A DNA stretch of 6,579 nt from Actinomycetota bacterium (GTDB lineage: Bacteria; Actinomycetota; Thermoleophilia; Solirubrobacterales; Solirubrobacteraceae), in the NCBI GenBank assembly GCA_009699615.1, contig WLNV01000086.1, forward strand, positions 1 through 6,579. Reading direction: 5' to 3'. The notes below the pieces were generated by a model. The model saw only the letters and a list, made by a program, of their open reading frames with translations. It made no database searches and was not told the origin of the DNA. Below are positions 1 to 5,764 of the stretch, piece after piece. The position numbers were made by a program, and so were the translations under genes. Positions within the stretch are counted from its first letter, which is position 1. Each line of letters begins with the position of its first letter.

Positions 1-33
1 GGTCTTGACCTCGCCGAGGCCGCCTGCTTCCAC
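1..33 (-). CDS. metX: 5' end of a gene, probably homoserine O-acetyltransferase (MetX), cut by the window edge
   Basis: Only the first 11 codons are present, read leftward from a GTG at 33-31 as M-E-A-G-G-L-G-E-V-K-T. The start is supported by a clear AAGGAG Shine-Dalgarno sequence nine bases upstream, which overlaps the metY stop codon. This spacing is typical of a translationally coupled operon partner. Bacterial metY genes are often followed by metX, which makes O-acetylhomoserine, the substrate of MetY. Many MetX proteins have a short Gly-rich stretch followed by a V-x-T segment near the N-terminus, and the visible residues fit that loosely. The existence of a gene start is fairly well supported. 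The MetX identity rests mainly on gene order and could be wrong, since eleven residues cannot establish a family. Confidence 0.5.
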   Translation of the reverse strand, partial: MEAGGLGEVKT

Positions 34-42
34 GGGGTGTGG

Positions 43-48
43 CTCCTT
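43..48 (-). promoter_or_regulatory. Shine-Dalgarno site of the gene after metY
   Basis: The minus strand reads AAGGAG here, nine bases before the GTG at 33. Its first two bases are part of the metY TAA stop (49-47), so a ribosome finishing metY would sit on this site. The ten bases AAGGAGCCAC (48-39) are identical to the metY initiation region (1368-1359), which supports treating this as a real start. Confidence 0.65.
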
Positions 49-1351
49 AAGCGGTAGCGGCTGCGCGCGACTTCGCGAGCGCCTGGTCGATGTCGCCGAG
101 AATGTCGTCGATGTTCTCGATCCCGACCGAGAGACGGACCGTCTCCTGAGTCACGCCAGCGGCAGCCTGCTCCTCGGCGCTTAGCTGCGAGTGCGTCGTC
201 GAAGCGGGGTGGATCGCCAACGACTTTGCGTCGCCGATGTTGGCAAGGTGGCTGAAGAGCTCTAGGCCCTCAATGAAGCTCTTGCCGCCGTCGAGGCCGC
301 CCTTTAGTCCGAATGTCACGAGCGCACCGTAGCCGCCGGTGAGCACTCTGTCTGCAACTTCCTTGTACGGGCTCGACTCGAGGCCTGGGTAGTAGACCCA
401 TGCGACGTCGTCGCTCGCCGCCAAGTGCTCGGCAACGGCCTTGGCGTTTGAGTTGTGGCGCTCCATCCGCAGAGGCAGCGTTTCGACACCCTGGAGGAAG
501 AGGAACGAGTTGAACGGCGAGAGCGCGGCGCCGGTGTTGCGCAGCAGCACCGTGCGGACGCGGCCGATGTAGGCCGCTGGGCCGAGCGCGTCGGCCCAGA
601 CAACGCCGTGGTAGCTGGGGTCAGGCCCAACGAGGATCTTGAACTTCTCCGGCTGCGAGCTCCAGTCGAAGTTGCCCGAATCGATCACGATGCCGCCGAT
701 CGATGTTCCGTGACCGCCGATGAACTTCGTCAGCGAGTGGACGATGATGTCGACGCCCTGATCGAAGAGCCGCGCGCCGACCGGCGTTGCGACCGTGTTG
801 TCGATGATCAGTGGCACGCCAACGCTGTGGGCTGCCTCGGCCCAGGCTGGGATGTCGAGCACGTTGAGGCGCGGGTTGCCGATCGTCTCGCCGAAGACGA
901 GTTTTGTGTTCTCGTCGGCGAGCTTGGCGACGGCGTCCGGATCATCGGCGTCGGCCCAGCGGACTTCGATCCCGTACTGCGGAAGCGTGTGAGCGAAGAG
1001 GTTGTATGTGCCGCCGTAGATCTGGCTTACGGAGATGATGTTGTCGCCTGCTTGGGCGATGTTGAGGACGGAGTAGGTGACCGCCGCCTGGCCGGAGGCG
1101 ACGGCAACTGCGCCGATGCCGCCCTCGAGGTCGGCCAGCCGCTGTTCGAGTACGCCGGAGGTCGGGTTCATGATCCGCGTGTAGATGTTGCCGGGTACGG
1201 CTAGTGCGAAGAGATCGGCTGCGTGCTGGGTGTCGTCGAAGACGAAGGAAGTCGTCTGGTAGATCGGGACGGCGCGTGCGTTGGTCGTCGGATCCGGCTC
1301 CTGTCCTCCGTGGAGGGCGATTGTTTCGGGGCGCTGAGTTGACTCTGACAT
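47..1351 (-). CDS. metY: O-acetylhomoserine sulfhydrylase (O-acetylhomoserine aminocarboxypropyltransferase)
   Basis: A PLP enzyme of the Cys/Met metabolism family that condenses O-acetylhomoserine with sulfide to give homocysteine and acetate, in the cytosol, for methionine synthesis. The protein has 434 residues, the long form typical of MetY; MetB and MetZ relatives are usually about 380-400. Visible landmarks are Y57-T-R59 followed by NPT (cofactor phosphate and active-site contacts), A-S-G-Q-A-A at 85-90, D184 in IIDNT (pairs with the pyridine nitrogen), and the HSLTK motif with the PLP lysine K209 followed by IGGHG. R406 in the C-terminal VRLSVGIE segment is the expected substrate-carboxylate arginine. 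The ATG at 1351 is preceded by a strong AAAAGGAG. The next gene's SD overlaps the TAA stop, suggesting a metY-metX operon. Some family members also accept O-acetylserine or O-succinylhomoserine, which sequence alone cannot exclude. Confidence 0.95.
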   Translation of the reverse strand: MSESTQRPETIALHGGQEPDPTTNARAVPIYQTTSFVFDDTQHAADLFALAVPGNIYTRIMNPTSGVLEQRLADLEGGIGAVAVASGQAAVTYSVLNIAQAGDNIISVSQIYGGTYNLFAHTLPQYGIEVRWADADDPDAVAKLADENTKLVFGETIGNPRLNVLDIPAWAEAAHSVGVPLIIDNTVATPVGARLFDQGVDIIVHSLTKFIGGHGTSIGGIVIDSGNFDWSSQPEKFKILVGPDPSYHGVVWADALGPAAYIGRVRTVLLRNTGAALSPFNSFLFLQGVETLPLRMERHNSNAKAVAEHLAASDDVAWVYYPGLESSPYKEVADRVLTGGYGALVTFGLKGGLDGGKSFIEGLELFSHLANIGDAKSLAIHPASTTHSQLSAEEQAAAGVTQETVRLSVGIENIDDILGDIDQALAKSRAAATA

Positions 1352-1362
1352 TTCGGTAGTGG

Positions 1363-1370
1363 CTCCTTTT
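1363..1370 (-). promoter_or_regulatory. metY ribosome binding site
   Basis: The minus strand reads AAAAGGAG, a long match to the anti-Shine-Dalgarno, 11 bases before the metY ATG. It is one of only two strong SD sites in the window; the other belongs to the next gene of the same operon. AGGAGC at 1367-1362 can pair with GTTCCT at 1386-1381, giving a six-pair stem with one G-U pair, so access to the site may be modulated by local structure. Confidence 0.75.
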
Positions 1371-1391
1371 TGCGGGCGGGAGGAACAAAAT

Positions 1392-1397
1392 AGCGTA
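1392..1397 (-). promoter_or_regulatory. Possible metY -10 box
   Basis: TACGCT on the minus strand fits the actinobacterial TANNNT pattern in the AT-richer part of the gap. It would give a transcript starting near 1385 with a leader of roughly 35 bases carrying the SD. No recognisable -35 box lies 16-18 bases upstream, and the six-base pattern is weak, so this is a candidate only. If it is the true promoter, the upstream S-box-like bases are not transcribed from it. Confidence 0.3.
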
Positions 1398-1486
1398 AAT
1401 CCGACTGGATTAGCACCTTATTCCTTGAGCTGCGCCCTGTTGGCTCCATTGTGCCTGATTCTCAGCCCCTGCGCGCGGCCGGTCGC

Positions 1487-1492
1487 TAGGCT
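1487..1492 (+). promoter_or_regulatory. Possible -10 box of a near-leaderless transcript for the M42 gene
   Basis: TAGGCT matches TANNNT and ends eight bases before the ATG at 1501. No Shine-Dalgarno sequence precedes that ATG. The same box-to-ATG distance occurs at ettA (TATCGT, then eight bases, then ATG). Leaderless starts with this arrangement are well known in actinobacteria. No -35 match is visible. The assignment is inference from position and the missing SD. Confidence 0.4.
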
Positions 1493-1500
1493 CGCTGGCG

Positions 1501-2559
1501 ATGACTATTCCTCCGGTTCTCAGTTCGCTTCTAACGGCTCACGGCCCGTCCGGCTACGAGACGACCCCGGCTGCCGTCTGGCGCGATGCCGCCGCCGCTT
1601 TCGCCGCCTCGGTCGAGGCCGACGTGATGGGCAGCTCGACCGCCCGTGTTGCCGCAACCGGAGCAGGCCCGTCGCTGGCGATCGTCGGTCACATCGATGA
1701 GATCGGGCTGATCGTCACGCACATCGAAGAGAGCGGTTTCCTGCGCTTCACAGGCGTCGGTGGCTGGGACGCACAGGTCTTGGTTGGCCAACGCGTTGCC
1801 GTAGCGACACGCGAGGGCGTGCTCCCGGGTGTCGTCGGCAAGAAGCCGATCCACCTGCTCGACGCCGACGACCGCAAGAAAGTGCCGGAGATGAAGGCGA
1901 TGCACATCGACATCGGTGCCGTCGACGGCGAGGCGGCCAACAAGCTGGTGCGCGTCGGTGACGTTGCCGTGATTGCTGGAGATCCGGTCGAGCTGCAGAG
2001 CGGCCGCGTCGCATCGCGCTCAATGGACAACCGTCTTGGCTGTTACGTCGCCTACGAAGCGGCGAGGCTCGTCGCCGAGGCCGGTGGAGCGGCCGGCGAA
2101 GTGATCGCTGTCGCGGCAGTTCAGGAAGAGACAGGCTTCGGTGGCTCGACGACGATCGCCCACTCGCTCGAGCCGGGGCTCGCGATCGCCGTTGACGTAA
2201 CCCACGCGACCGATGCCCCAGGGATCGATGAGAACCAGCTCGGCAAGCATCATTTTGGTAGCGGCCCGGTGATTGAGCGCGGCACGAGTCTTCACCCGCT
2301 GATCTCCGAGCTGCTGATCGAAGCGGCCGAAGCCGAGAAGATCCCCTACACGCTCGCGGCCTCAGGTCGCCACACCGGCACCGATGCCGACGCGATCTAC
2401 CGTTCCCGCGGCGGCGTGCCGACCGGGCTCGTCTCAGTGCCGCTGCGCTACATGCACTCTCCCGTTGAGGTCGTTCAGCTCGATGACGTGGAGAACACGG
2501 CCAAGCTGCTGGCGGCCTTCGCACTACGGCTACCGGCCGACGTTTCGTTTGAGCGCTAA
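1501..2559 (+). CDS. M42-family metallo-aminopeptidase (glutamyl aminopeptidase / endoglucanase M family, FrvX-like)
   Basis: A 352-residue cytosolic peptidase, normal length for M42 enzymes, which usually form large dodecameric shells and trim N-terminal residues from short peptides. All expected active-site residues are visible: H64 and D66 in GHIDEIG, the bridging D176 in SMDNR, catalytic E209 and metal ligand E210 in QEETG, D232 in VDVTHA, and H319 in YMHSP. This matches the ligand order of archaeal TET peptidases. The segment at roughly 70-160 fits the inserted dimerisation or PDZ-like domain. There is no signal peptide or membrane segment. The ATG at 1501 has no SD and is probably leaderless; the next in-frame ATG is M43, which would delete the conserved N-terminus. 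A HAD phosphatase gene follows after eight bases, so the two are likely cotranscribed. Substrate specificity (acidic, leucyl or other) cannot be read from sequence. Confidence 0.92.
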   Translation: MTIPPVLSSLLTAHGPSGYETTPAAVWRDAAAAFAASVEADVMGSSTARVAATGAGPSLAIVGHIDEIGLIVTHIEESGFLRFTGVGGWDAQVLVGQRVAVATREGVLPGVVGKKPIHLLDADDRKKVPEMKAMHIDIGAVDGEAANKLVRVGDVAVIAGDPVELQSGRVASRSMDNRLGCYVAYEAARLVAEAGGAAGEVIAVAAVQEETGFGGSTTIAHSLEPGLAIAVDVTHATDAPGIDENQLGKHHFGSGPVIERGTSLHPLISELLIEAAEAEKIPYTLAASGRHTGTDADAIYRSRGGVPTGLVSVPLRYMHSPVEVVQLDDVENTAKLLAAFALRLPADVSFER

Positions 2560-2567
2560 GCGCACCC

Positions 2568-3263
2568 TTGCTGCTGCTCTTCGACATCGACGGAACGCTG
2601 CTCGTCAAGGGCGCCGACGCGCACGCCGCAGCCGTCGTAGCTGCGCTCTGCGAAGTCTGGGAGGTCGAACCGCCACCGCGCGCACACGGGGTAGAGGCCG
2701 CGGGCCGCACCGATCAGGCGATCGCGCGCGACATCCTCGAGCTTGCAGGCGTTCCCGCTGAGGAGTTCGAGCGGCGCCGTGACGATTTCATCTTCGCCAC
2801 GGCCAGCCACTACGAGCGGCTTGTGCCGGATGACCTCAGCGATCGCTTGGCACCGCACGCAACCGAGGTGCTCGCGCAAGTCACCGAGCATCCCAGCTAC
2901 CACTGCTCGCTGGTGACCGGCAACATCCAGCAGGTCGCACGGCTGAAGCTGGGCGCTGCGGGAATCCTCTACCCATTTGCTGAAGGGCAAGGAGGGTTCG
3001 GCTCCGATTCTGACGACCGCAACGATCTTCCGCCGATCGCGAGGATGCGTGCCGGCCAGCTTTGGAACGGGGGCGATGCATGGCCTGCCGAGAGAACGGT
3101 TGTGATCGGTGACACGCCGCGCGACATCGCCTGCGCCCGCGCCGACGGAGCGCTCGTGGTGGCGGTCGCGACCGGCCCGTTCGCGGCCGATCAGCTGGCA
3201 GAGGCCGACGTCGTGCTTGAAGATCTGCGCGAGCTTGACGCTGCGCTGGCGTCGCTGAGCTAG
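2568..3263 (+). CDS. HAD-superfamily hydrolase, probable small-molecule phosphatase
   Basis: A 231-residue haloacid-dehalogenase-fold protein with all four motifs. Motif I is DIDGT with nucleophile D6 and acid/base D8; motif II is T117 in LVTGN; motif III is K127 in ARLKLG; motif IV is GDTPRD with D182 and D186 binding Mg2+. An alpha-helical cap between motifs I and II (about residues 15-100) places it with phosphoglycolate phosphatase-like and beta-phosphoglucomutase-like members. The natural substrate is unknown. The reading frame is open only from 2553 and has no ATG or GTG before motif I. I therefore take the TTG at 2568; CTG codons at 2571 and 2574 are less likely alternatives. No SD is seen, and the start lies eight bases after the M42 stop, consistent with translational coupling. 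The TAG stop shares a CTAG with the stop of the convergent gene. Confidence 0.87.
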   Translation: MLLLFDIDGTLLVKGADAHAAAVVAALCEVWEVEPPPRAHGVEAAGRTDQAIARDILELAGVPAEEFERRRDDFIFATASHYERLVPDDLSDRLAPHATEVLAQVTEHPSYHCSLVTGNIQQVARLKLGAAGILYPFAEGQGGFGSDSDDRNDLPPIARMRAGQLWNGGDAWPAERTVVIGDTPRDIACARADGALVVAVATGPFAADQLAEADVVLEDLRELDAALASLS

Positions 3264-3290
3264 AGCGACCAGTAGGCGTCGGAGCCGACG
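3246..3290. terminator. Tandem inverted repeats at the convergent gene junction, possible bidirectional terminator
   Basis: GTCGCT (3251-3256) and AGCGAC (3264-3269) form a perfect six-pair stem whose seven-base loop holds the overlapping stop codons. CTG (3246-3248) and CAG (3270-3272) can extend it past a two-base bulge. A second hairpin, CGTCG-GAGC-CGACG, lies at 3277-3290. Since no intergenic DNA exists here, any terminator for either gene must lie in coding sequence. Neither strand has a T-run after the stems, so this is not a classical intrinsic terminator; U-tract-poor terminators have been proposed in actinobacteria. The second stem may simply reflect codon choice in the DsbA-like gene. 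Confidence 0.35.
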
Positions 3291-4093
3291 TCGCGGCGCT
3301 GGGCGACCTCGGCCAGGGCCGTAGCGGCCTCGTCGTGCTCGATCCCCATCACGACCGCTACCTCGCGCGTTGCCAGCGGCTCGGCGGCCCACTCGAGCAC
3401 TTCGCTGACGCTCTCCGGATCTTCGCGGCGAGGCGCATCAGGAGCAAGGTTGGCGAGCGCAACATCGTAGGCCGGCCATGGCTGGAAGCCCGGGATCGCG
3501 ATTGGATCGCCGCCATCGACGCTGATCTCGTAGGACGGGCAGGTGTAGCGGCGGCCGCCTTCCCAGTCGGCGAGGCGCGCGCCGAGCACAAGCGCTGCGG
3601 GGAGTGGGTGGCGGGCGCGATCCATGTCTGAGGCCAGCGCGTCGAGCGTGGCCTGCTCCTGCGCCCAGAGCTCAAGGTCGTGGGCGTCGATCTCCGCATC
3701 GCCGGCCGCCGCAGCGATCGTCGCTTGCTCGTCGATCAGCTCACCGGCAAAGCCGCGGACCTGAATAGCGCGCAACAGTGTCTGCTGGTGCCCGGGCGCG
3801 TTGAGTCGCGCGGCGACGACGGCGCGGCAGGCTGGCATCGTGGCTGTCAGACGTTCCCGCTCGCTGCTGTCGATCGGCATTCCGTGTTCCTTCGCGATCA
3901 TCGCGCCGCCGGCGGCCATCATTGCCGTCGTAATTCCTCTGGCCTCAAACTCGGCCGGGTCTTCTGCGAGGCCGACCATCACGAGCTCCCATGCAGCGTG
4001 GTCGCCGTAGAGCCACTCGATCTTGCGACGGAACGGCTCAGCCGAGAAGGCCCATGGGCAGCCCGGGTCGGTGAAGAGTGAGATCTCTAGCAT
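3260..4093 (-). CDS. Cytosolic DsbA-like thioredoxin-fold protein with a single active-site cysteine
   Basis: A 277-residue protein related to the DsbA / FrnE / 2-hydroxychromene-2-carboxylate isomerase group. The N-terminus is a thioredoxin beta strand running into DPGCPWAF, with C12 in the place of the usual CxxC; the second cysteine is replaced by alanine (C-P-W-A). A helical insertion spans roughly 45-165. The C-terminal half has T184-C185-P186 at the expected cis-proline position, followed by IPGFQPWPAYDVAL, which resembles the GAQP-like segment of DsbA relatives. No signal peptide or membrane helix is present, so it should be cytosolic. The ATG at 4093 is chosen because the fold begins directly after it; in-frame codons further upstream overlap the end of ettA in another frame and look non-coding. 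It follows ettA after 11 bases, without a clear SD, so it is probably cotranscribed. I do not know its function; glutathione- or mycothiol-type chemistry is only a guess. Confidence 0.82.
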   Translation of the reverse strand: MLEISLFTDPGCPWAFSAEPFRRKIEWLYGDHAAWELVMVGLAEDPAEFEARGITTAMMAAGGAMIAKEHGMPIDSSERERLTATMPACRAVVAARLNAPGHQQTLLRAIQVRGFAGELIDEQATIAAAAGDAEIDAHDLELWAQEQATLDALASDMDRARHPLPAALVLGARLADWEGGRRYTCPSYEISVDGGDPIAIPGFQPWPAYDVALANLAPDAPRREDPESVSEVLEWAAEPLATREVAVVMGIEHDEAATALAEVAQRRDVGSDAYWSL

Positions 4094-4104
4094 CGCGACT
4101 GGGC

Positions 4105-5760
4105 TCAGTCCCTTGTTAGGCGCTTGTAGCTGATTCGGTGCGGCCGGTCGGCTTCGTCGCCGAGCAGCTCGTGGCGGTGCTCCTCGTAGGCCTCGAAGTT
4201 GCCTTCGAACCAAGTCACCTGCGAATCGCCCTCGAAGGCGAGAACGTGCGTAGCGACGCGATCAAGGAACCAGCGATCGTGCGAGATCACTACGGCGCAG
4301 CCGGCGAAGGTCAGCAGCGCCTCTTCGAGCGCGCGCAACGTGTCGACGTCGAGGTCGTTGGTCGGCTCGTCGAGCAGCAGCAGGTTGCCGCCGCTCTTAA
4401 GCACCTTCGCGAGGTGGAGGCGGTTGCGTTCCCCGCCCGAGAGCGTGCCGACCTTCTTCTGCTGGTCTGAGCCCTTGAAGTTGAACGAAGAGGTGTATGC
4501 GCGGGAGTTCATCTCGCGCTCGCCGACCATGATCTGCTCGTCGCCTCCACTGATCTCTTCCCAGACAGTCTTGTTGTCATCGAGCGCATCACGGCTTTGG
4601 TCAACTGCCGCGACCTGCACTGTCTCGCCGATCTTCAGCTGCCCGGAGTCGGGCTGCTCGTCGCCGGTGATCATCTTGAACAGCGTCGTCTTACCGGCGC
4701 CGTTCGGGCCGATCACGCCGACGATTCCTCCCGGGGGCAGTGAGAAGCTGAGGTCTTCGATCAGCAGCTTGTCCCCGAAACCTTTCTTGAGGTCCTTGGC
4801 TTCAACAACAACGCCGCCGAGCCGCGGGCCAGCCGGGATGTGAATCTGAACTTGGTCGAGGTTGACTGATGCCTCCTGCGCGAGCAGCTCTTCGTAGTTG
4901 TTGATTCTTGCCTTCGCCTTCTTGCGGCGCCCCTTCGGGTTCTCGCGAACCCACTCGAGCTCAGAGTTGATCGTCTTCTGACGCGCTTTCTCCTGCTTGC
5001 CTTCCTGCTGAAGGCGGGCCTGCTTCTGCTCCAGCCAGCTCGAGTAGTTGCCCTCGTAAGGGAGGCCGCGGCCGCGGTCGAGCTCGAGGATCCAGCCGGC
5101 AACGTTGTCGAGGAAGTAGCGATCGTGGGTAACGGCTACGACGGCGCCTTTGTACTCGGCGAGATGGCGCTCGAGCCAGCCGACCGATTCGGCGTCGAGA
5201 TGGTTGGTCGGTTCGTCGAGCAGCAGCAGGTCGGGGGCCGTCAGCAGAAGCCGGCAGAGCGCAACGCGCCTGCGCTCGCCGCCCGAGAGCTTCGTTACGT
5301 CGGCGTCGCTCGGCGGCAGCCGCAGCGCGTCCATCGCGTACTCAAGCTGCGTGTCGAGGCTCCATGCATCGGCGGCGTCGATCTTCGCCTGCAACGCGCC
5401 GAACTCTTCAGCCGTCTCATCCGAATAGTTGGCGGCAAGCTCGTTGAAGCGATCGAGCAGCGCGCGCGTTTCAGCGACCGCCTCCTCGACGTTTCCCTTG
5501 ACGTCCTTCTCGGGATCGAGCTGCGGCTCCTGCTCCAGCAGTCCGACGCTGGCACCGGGGGCCAGCTCGGCGTCGCCGCGGTAGTCCTGATCTTGCCCGG
5601 ACATGATCTTCAGCACGCTCGACTTGCCGGCGCCGTTGTAGCCGAGAACGCCGATTTTTGCGCCTGGGTAAAAGGAGAGTGAAACGTCGCTGAGCACGGT
5701 CTTATCCGGCGGATAAGTCTTCGTCAGCTTGTGCATCGTAAAGATGTATTGGTGAGCCAT
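4105..5760 (-). CDS. ettA: Energy-dependent translational throttle protein EttA (ABC-F ATPase)
   Basis: A 551-residue ABC-F protein with two tandem ATPase domains and no membrane segments; E. coli EttA has 555. In E. coli, EttA binds the ribosomal E site and gates the first elongation step according to ATP/ADP level. Domain 1 has Walker A GYNGAGKS (40-47), signature LSGGE (158-162), Walker B with LLLLDEPTN (178-186, catalytic E183) and H212. The arm characteristic of EttA lies at about 92-145. A basic P-site tRNA-interaction linker spans about 240-305, with KGRRKKAKARI. Domain 2 has GPNGAGKT (351-358), LSGGE (440-444), LLLLDEPTN (460-468, E465) and H494. The C-terminus ends in a basic ISYKRL. 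The ATG at 5760 gives MAHQYIFTMHKLTK, matching the E. coli N-terminus. A longer frame back to 5841 adds 27 residues unlike the family and would overlap the divergent gene. Confidence 0.95.
   Translation of the reverse strand: MAHQYIFTMHKLTKTYPPDKTVLSDVSLSFYPGAKIGVLGYNGAGKSSVLKIMSGQDQDYRGDAELAPGASVGLLEQEPQLDPEKDVKGNVEEAVAETRALLDRFNELAANYSDETAEEFGALQAKIDAADAWSLDTQLEYAMDALRLPPSDADVTKLSGGERRRVALCRLLLTAPDLLLLDEPTNHLDAESVGWLERHLAEYKGAVVAVTHDRYFLDNVAGWILELDRGRGLPYEGNYSSWLEQKQARLQQEGKQEKARQKTINSELEWVRENPKGRRKKAKARINNYEELLAQEASVNLDQVQIHIPAGPRLGGVVVEAKDLKKGFGDKLLIEDLSFSLPPGGIVGVIGPNGAGKTTLFKMITGDEQPDSGQLKIGETVQVAAVDQSRDALDDNKTVWEEISGGDEQIMVGEREMNSRAYTSSFNFKGSDQQKKVGTLSGGERNRLHLAKVLKSGGNLLLLDEPTNDLDVDTLRALEEALLTFAGCAVVISHDRWFLDRVATHVLAFEGDSQVTWFEGNFEAYEEHRHELLGDEADRPHRISYKRLTRD
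5751..5755 (+). promoter_or_regulatory. Partial Shine-Dalgarno supporting the ATG at 5765
   Basis: GGTGA matches the downstream half of the full anti-SD complement (AGGAGGTGA) and ends nine bases before the ATG at 5765. It lies within the first codons of the divergent ettA. The match is only five bases, so it favours but does not prove the ATG over the GTG at 5798, which has no SD at all. Confidence 0.35.
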
Positions 5761-5764
5761 TGCG

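Larger units (their letters stand above)
1352..1500. other. Divergent intergenic region between metY and the M42 peptidase gene
   Basis: This 149-base stretch is the largest gap in the window and must hold promoters for both flanking genes. It is locally AT-richer around 1382-1426. Read toward metY, it contains AAGGTGCTAATCC (1419-1407), which resembles the 3' part of an S-box (SAM-I) core. It also has a short hairpin, AATCC-AGTC-GGATT (1411-1398), a triloop hairpin CTGA-GAA-TCAG (1466-1456), and the SD with its possible sequestering strand. The GGCAACC and kink-turn elements required in SAM-I and SAM-IV riboswitches are not present, so I do not call a riboswitch. No perfect operator palindrome and no TTGACA-like -35 box was seen. 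Confidence 0.5.

Noticed and set aside
455..1204. A 249-residue plus-strand frame opposite metY
   Set aside because: It is the antisense shadow of a well-conserved gene, rich in Val/Asp/Arg/Ala with no recognisable motif and no plausible initiation site.
1201..1449. An 82-residue minus-strand frame starting in the metY leader and running into metY
   Set aside because: It overlaps metY out of frame, has no SD before its ATG, and its product has the Arg/Pro/Ser-rich composition typical of shadow frames in high-GC DNA. It could be a regulatory upstream frame, but nothing supports that.
1407..1480. Thiamine pyrophosphate riboswitch, suggested by GGGGCTGAGA on the metY strand
   Set aside because: The CTGAGA element is present, but the required second half (CUGAU...GGAUAAUGCC-like) is absent and metY is not a thiamine gene.
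1748..2710. A 320-residue minus-strand frame opposite the M42 gene
   Set aside because: Very rich in Arg, Ser and Ala, with no domain. The opposite strand encodes a complete M42 enzyme with all ligands, so this is a GC-rich shadow.
2556..3392. A 278-residue minus-strand frame opposite the HAD gene
   Set aside because: It runs through the HAD gene and across the stop of the DsbA-like gene, starts with an Arg/Gly-rich string, and shows no known fold. The sense strand has all four HAD motifs.
4094..4213. A 40-residue N-terminal extension of the DsbA-like protein
   Set aside because: It overlaps the end of ettA in another frame, is Arg/Pro/Ala-rich like a shadow, and the thioredoxin-fold strand starts immediately after the ATG at 4093.
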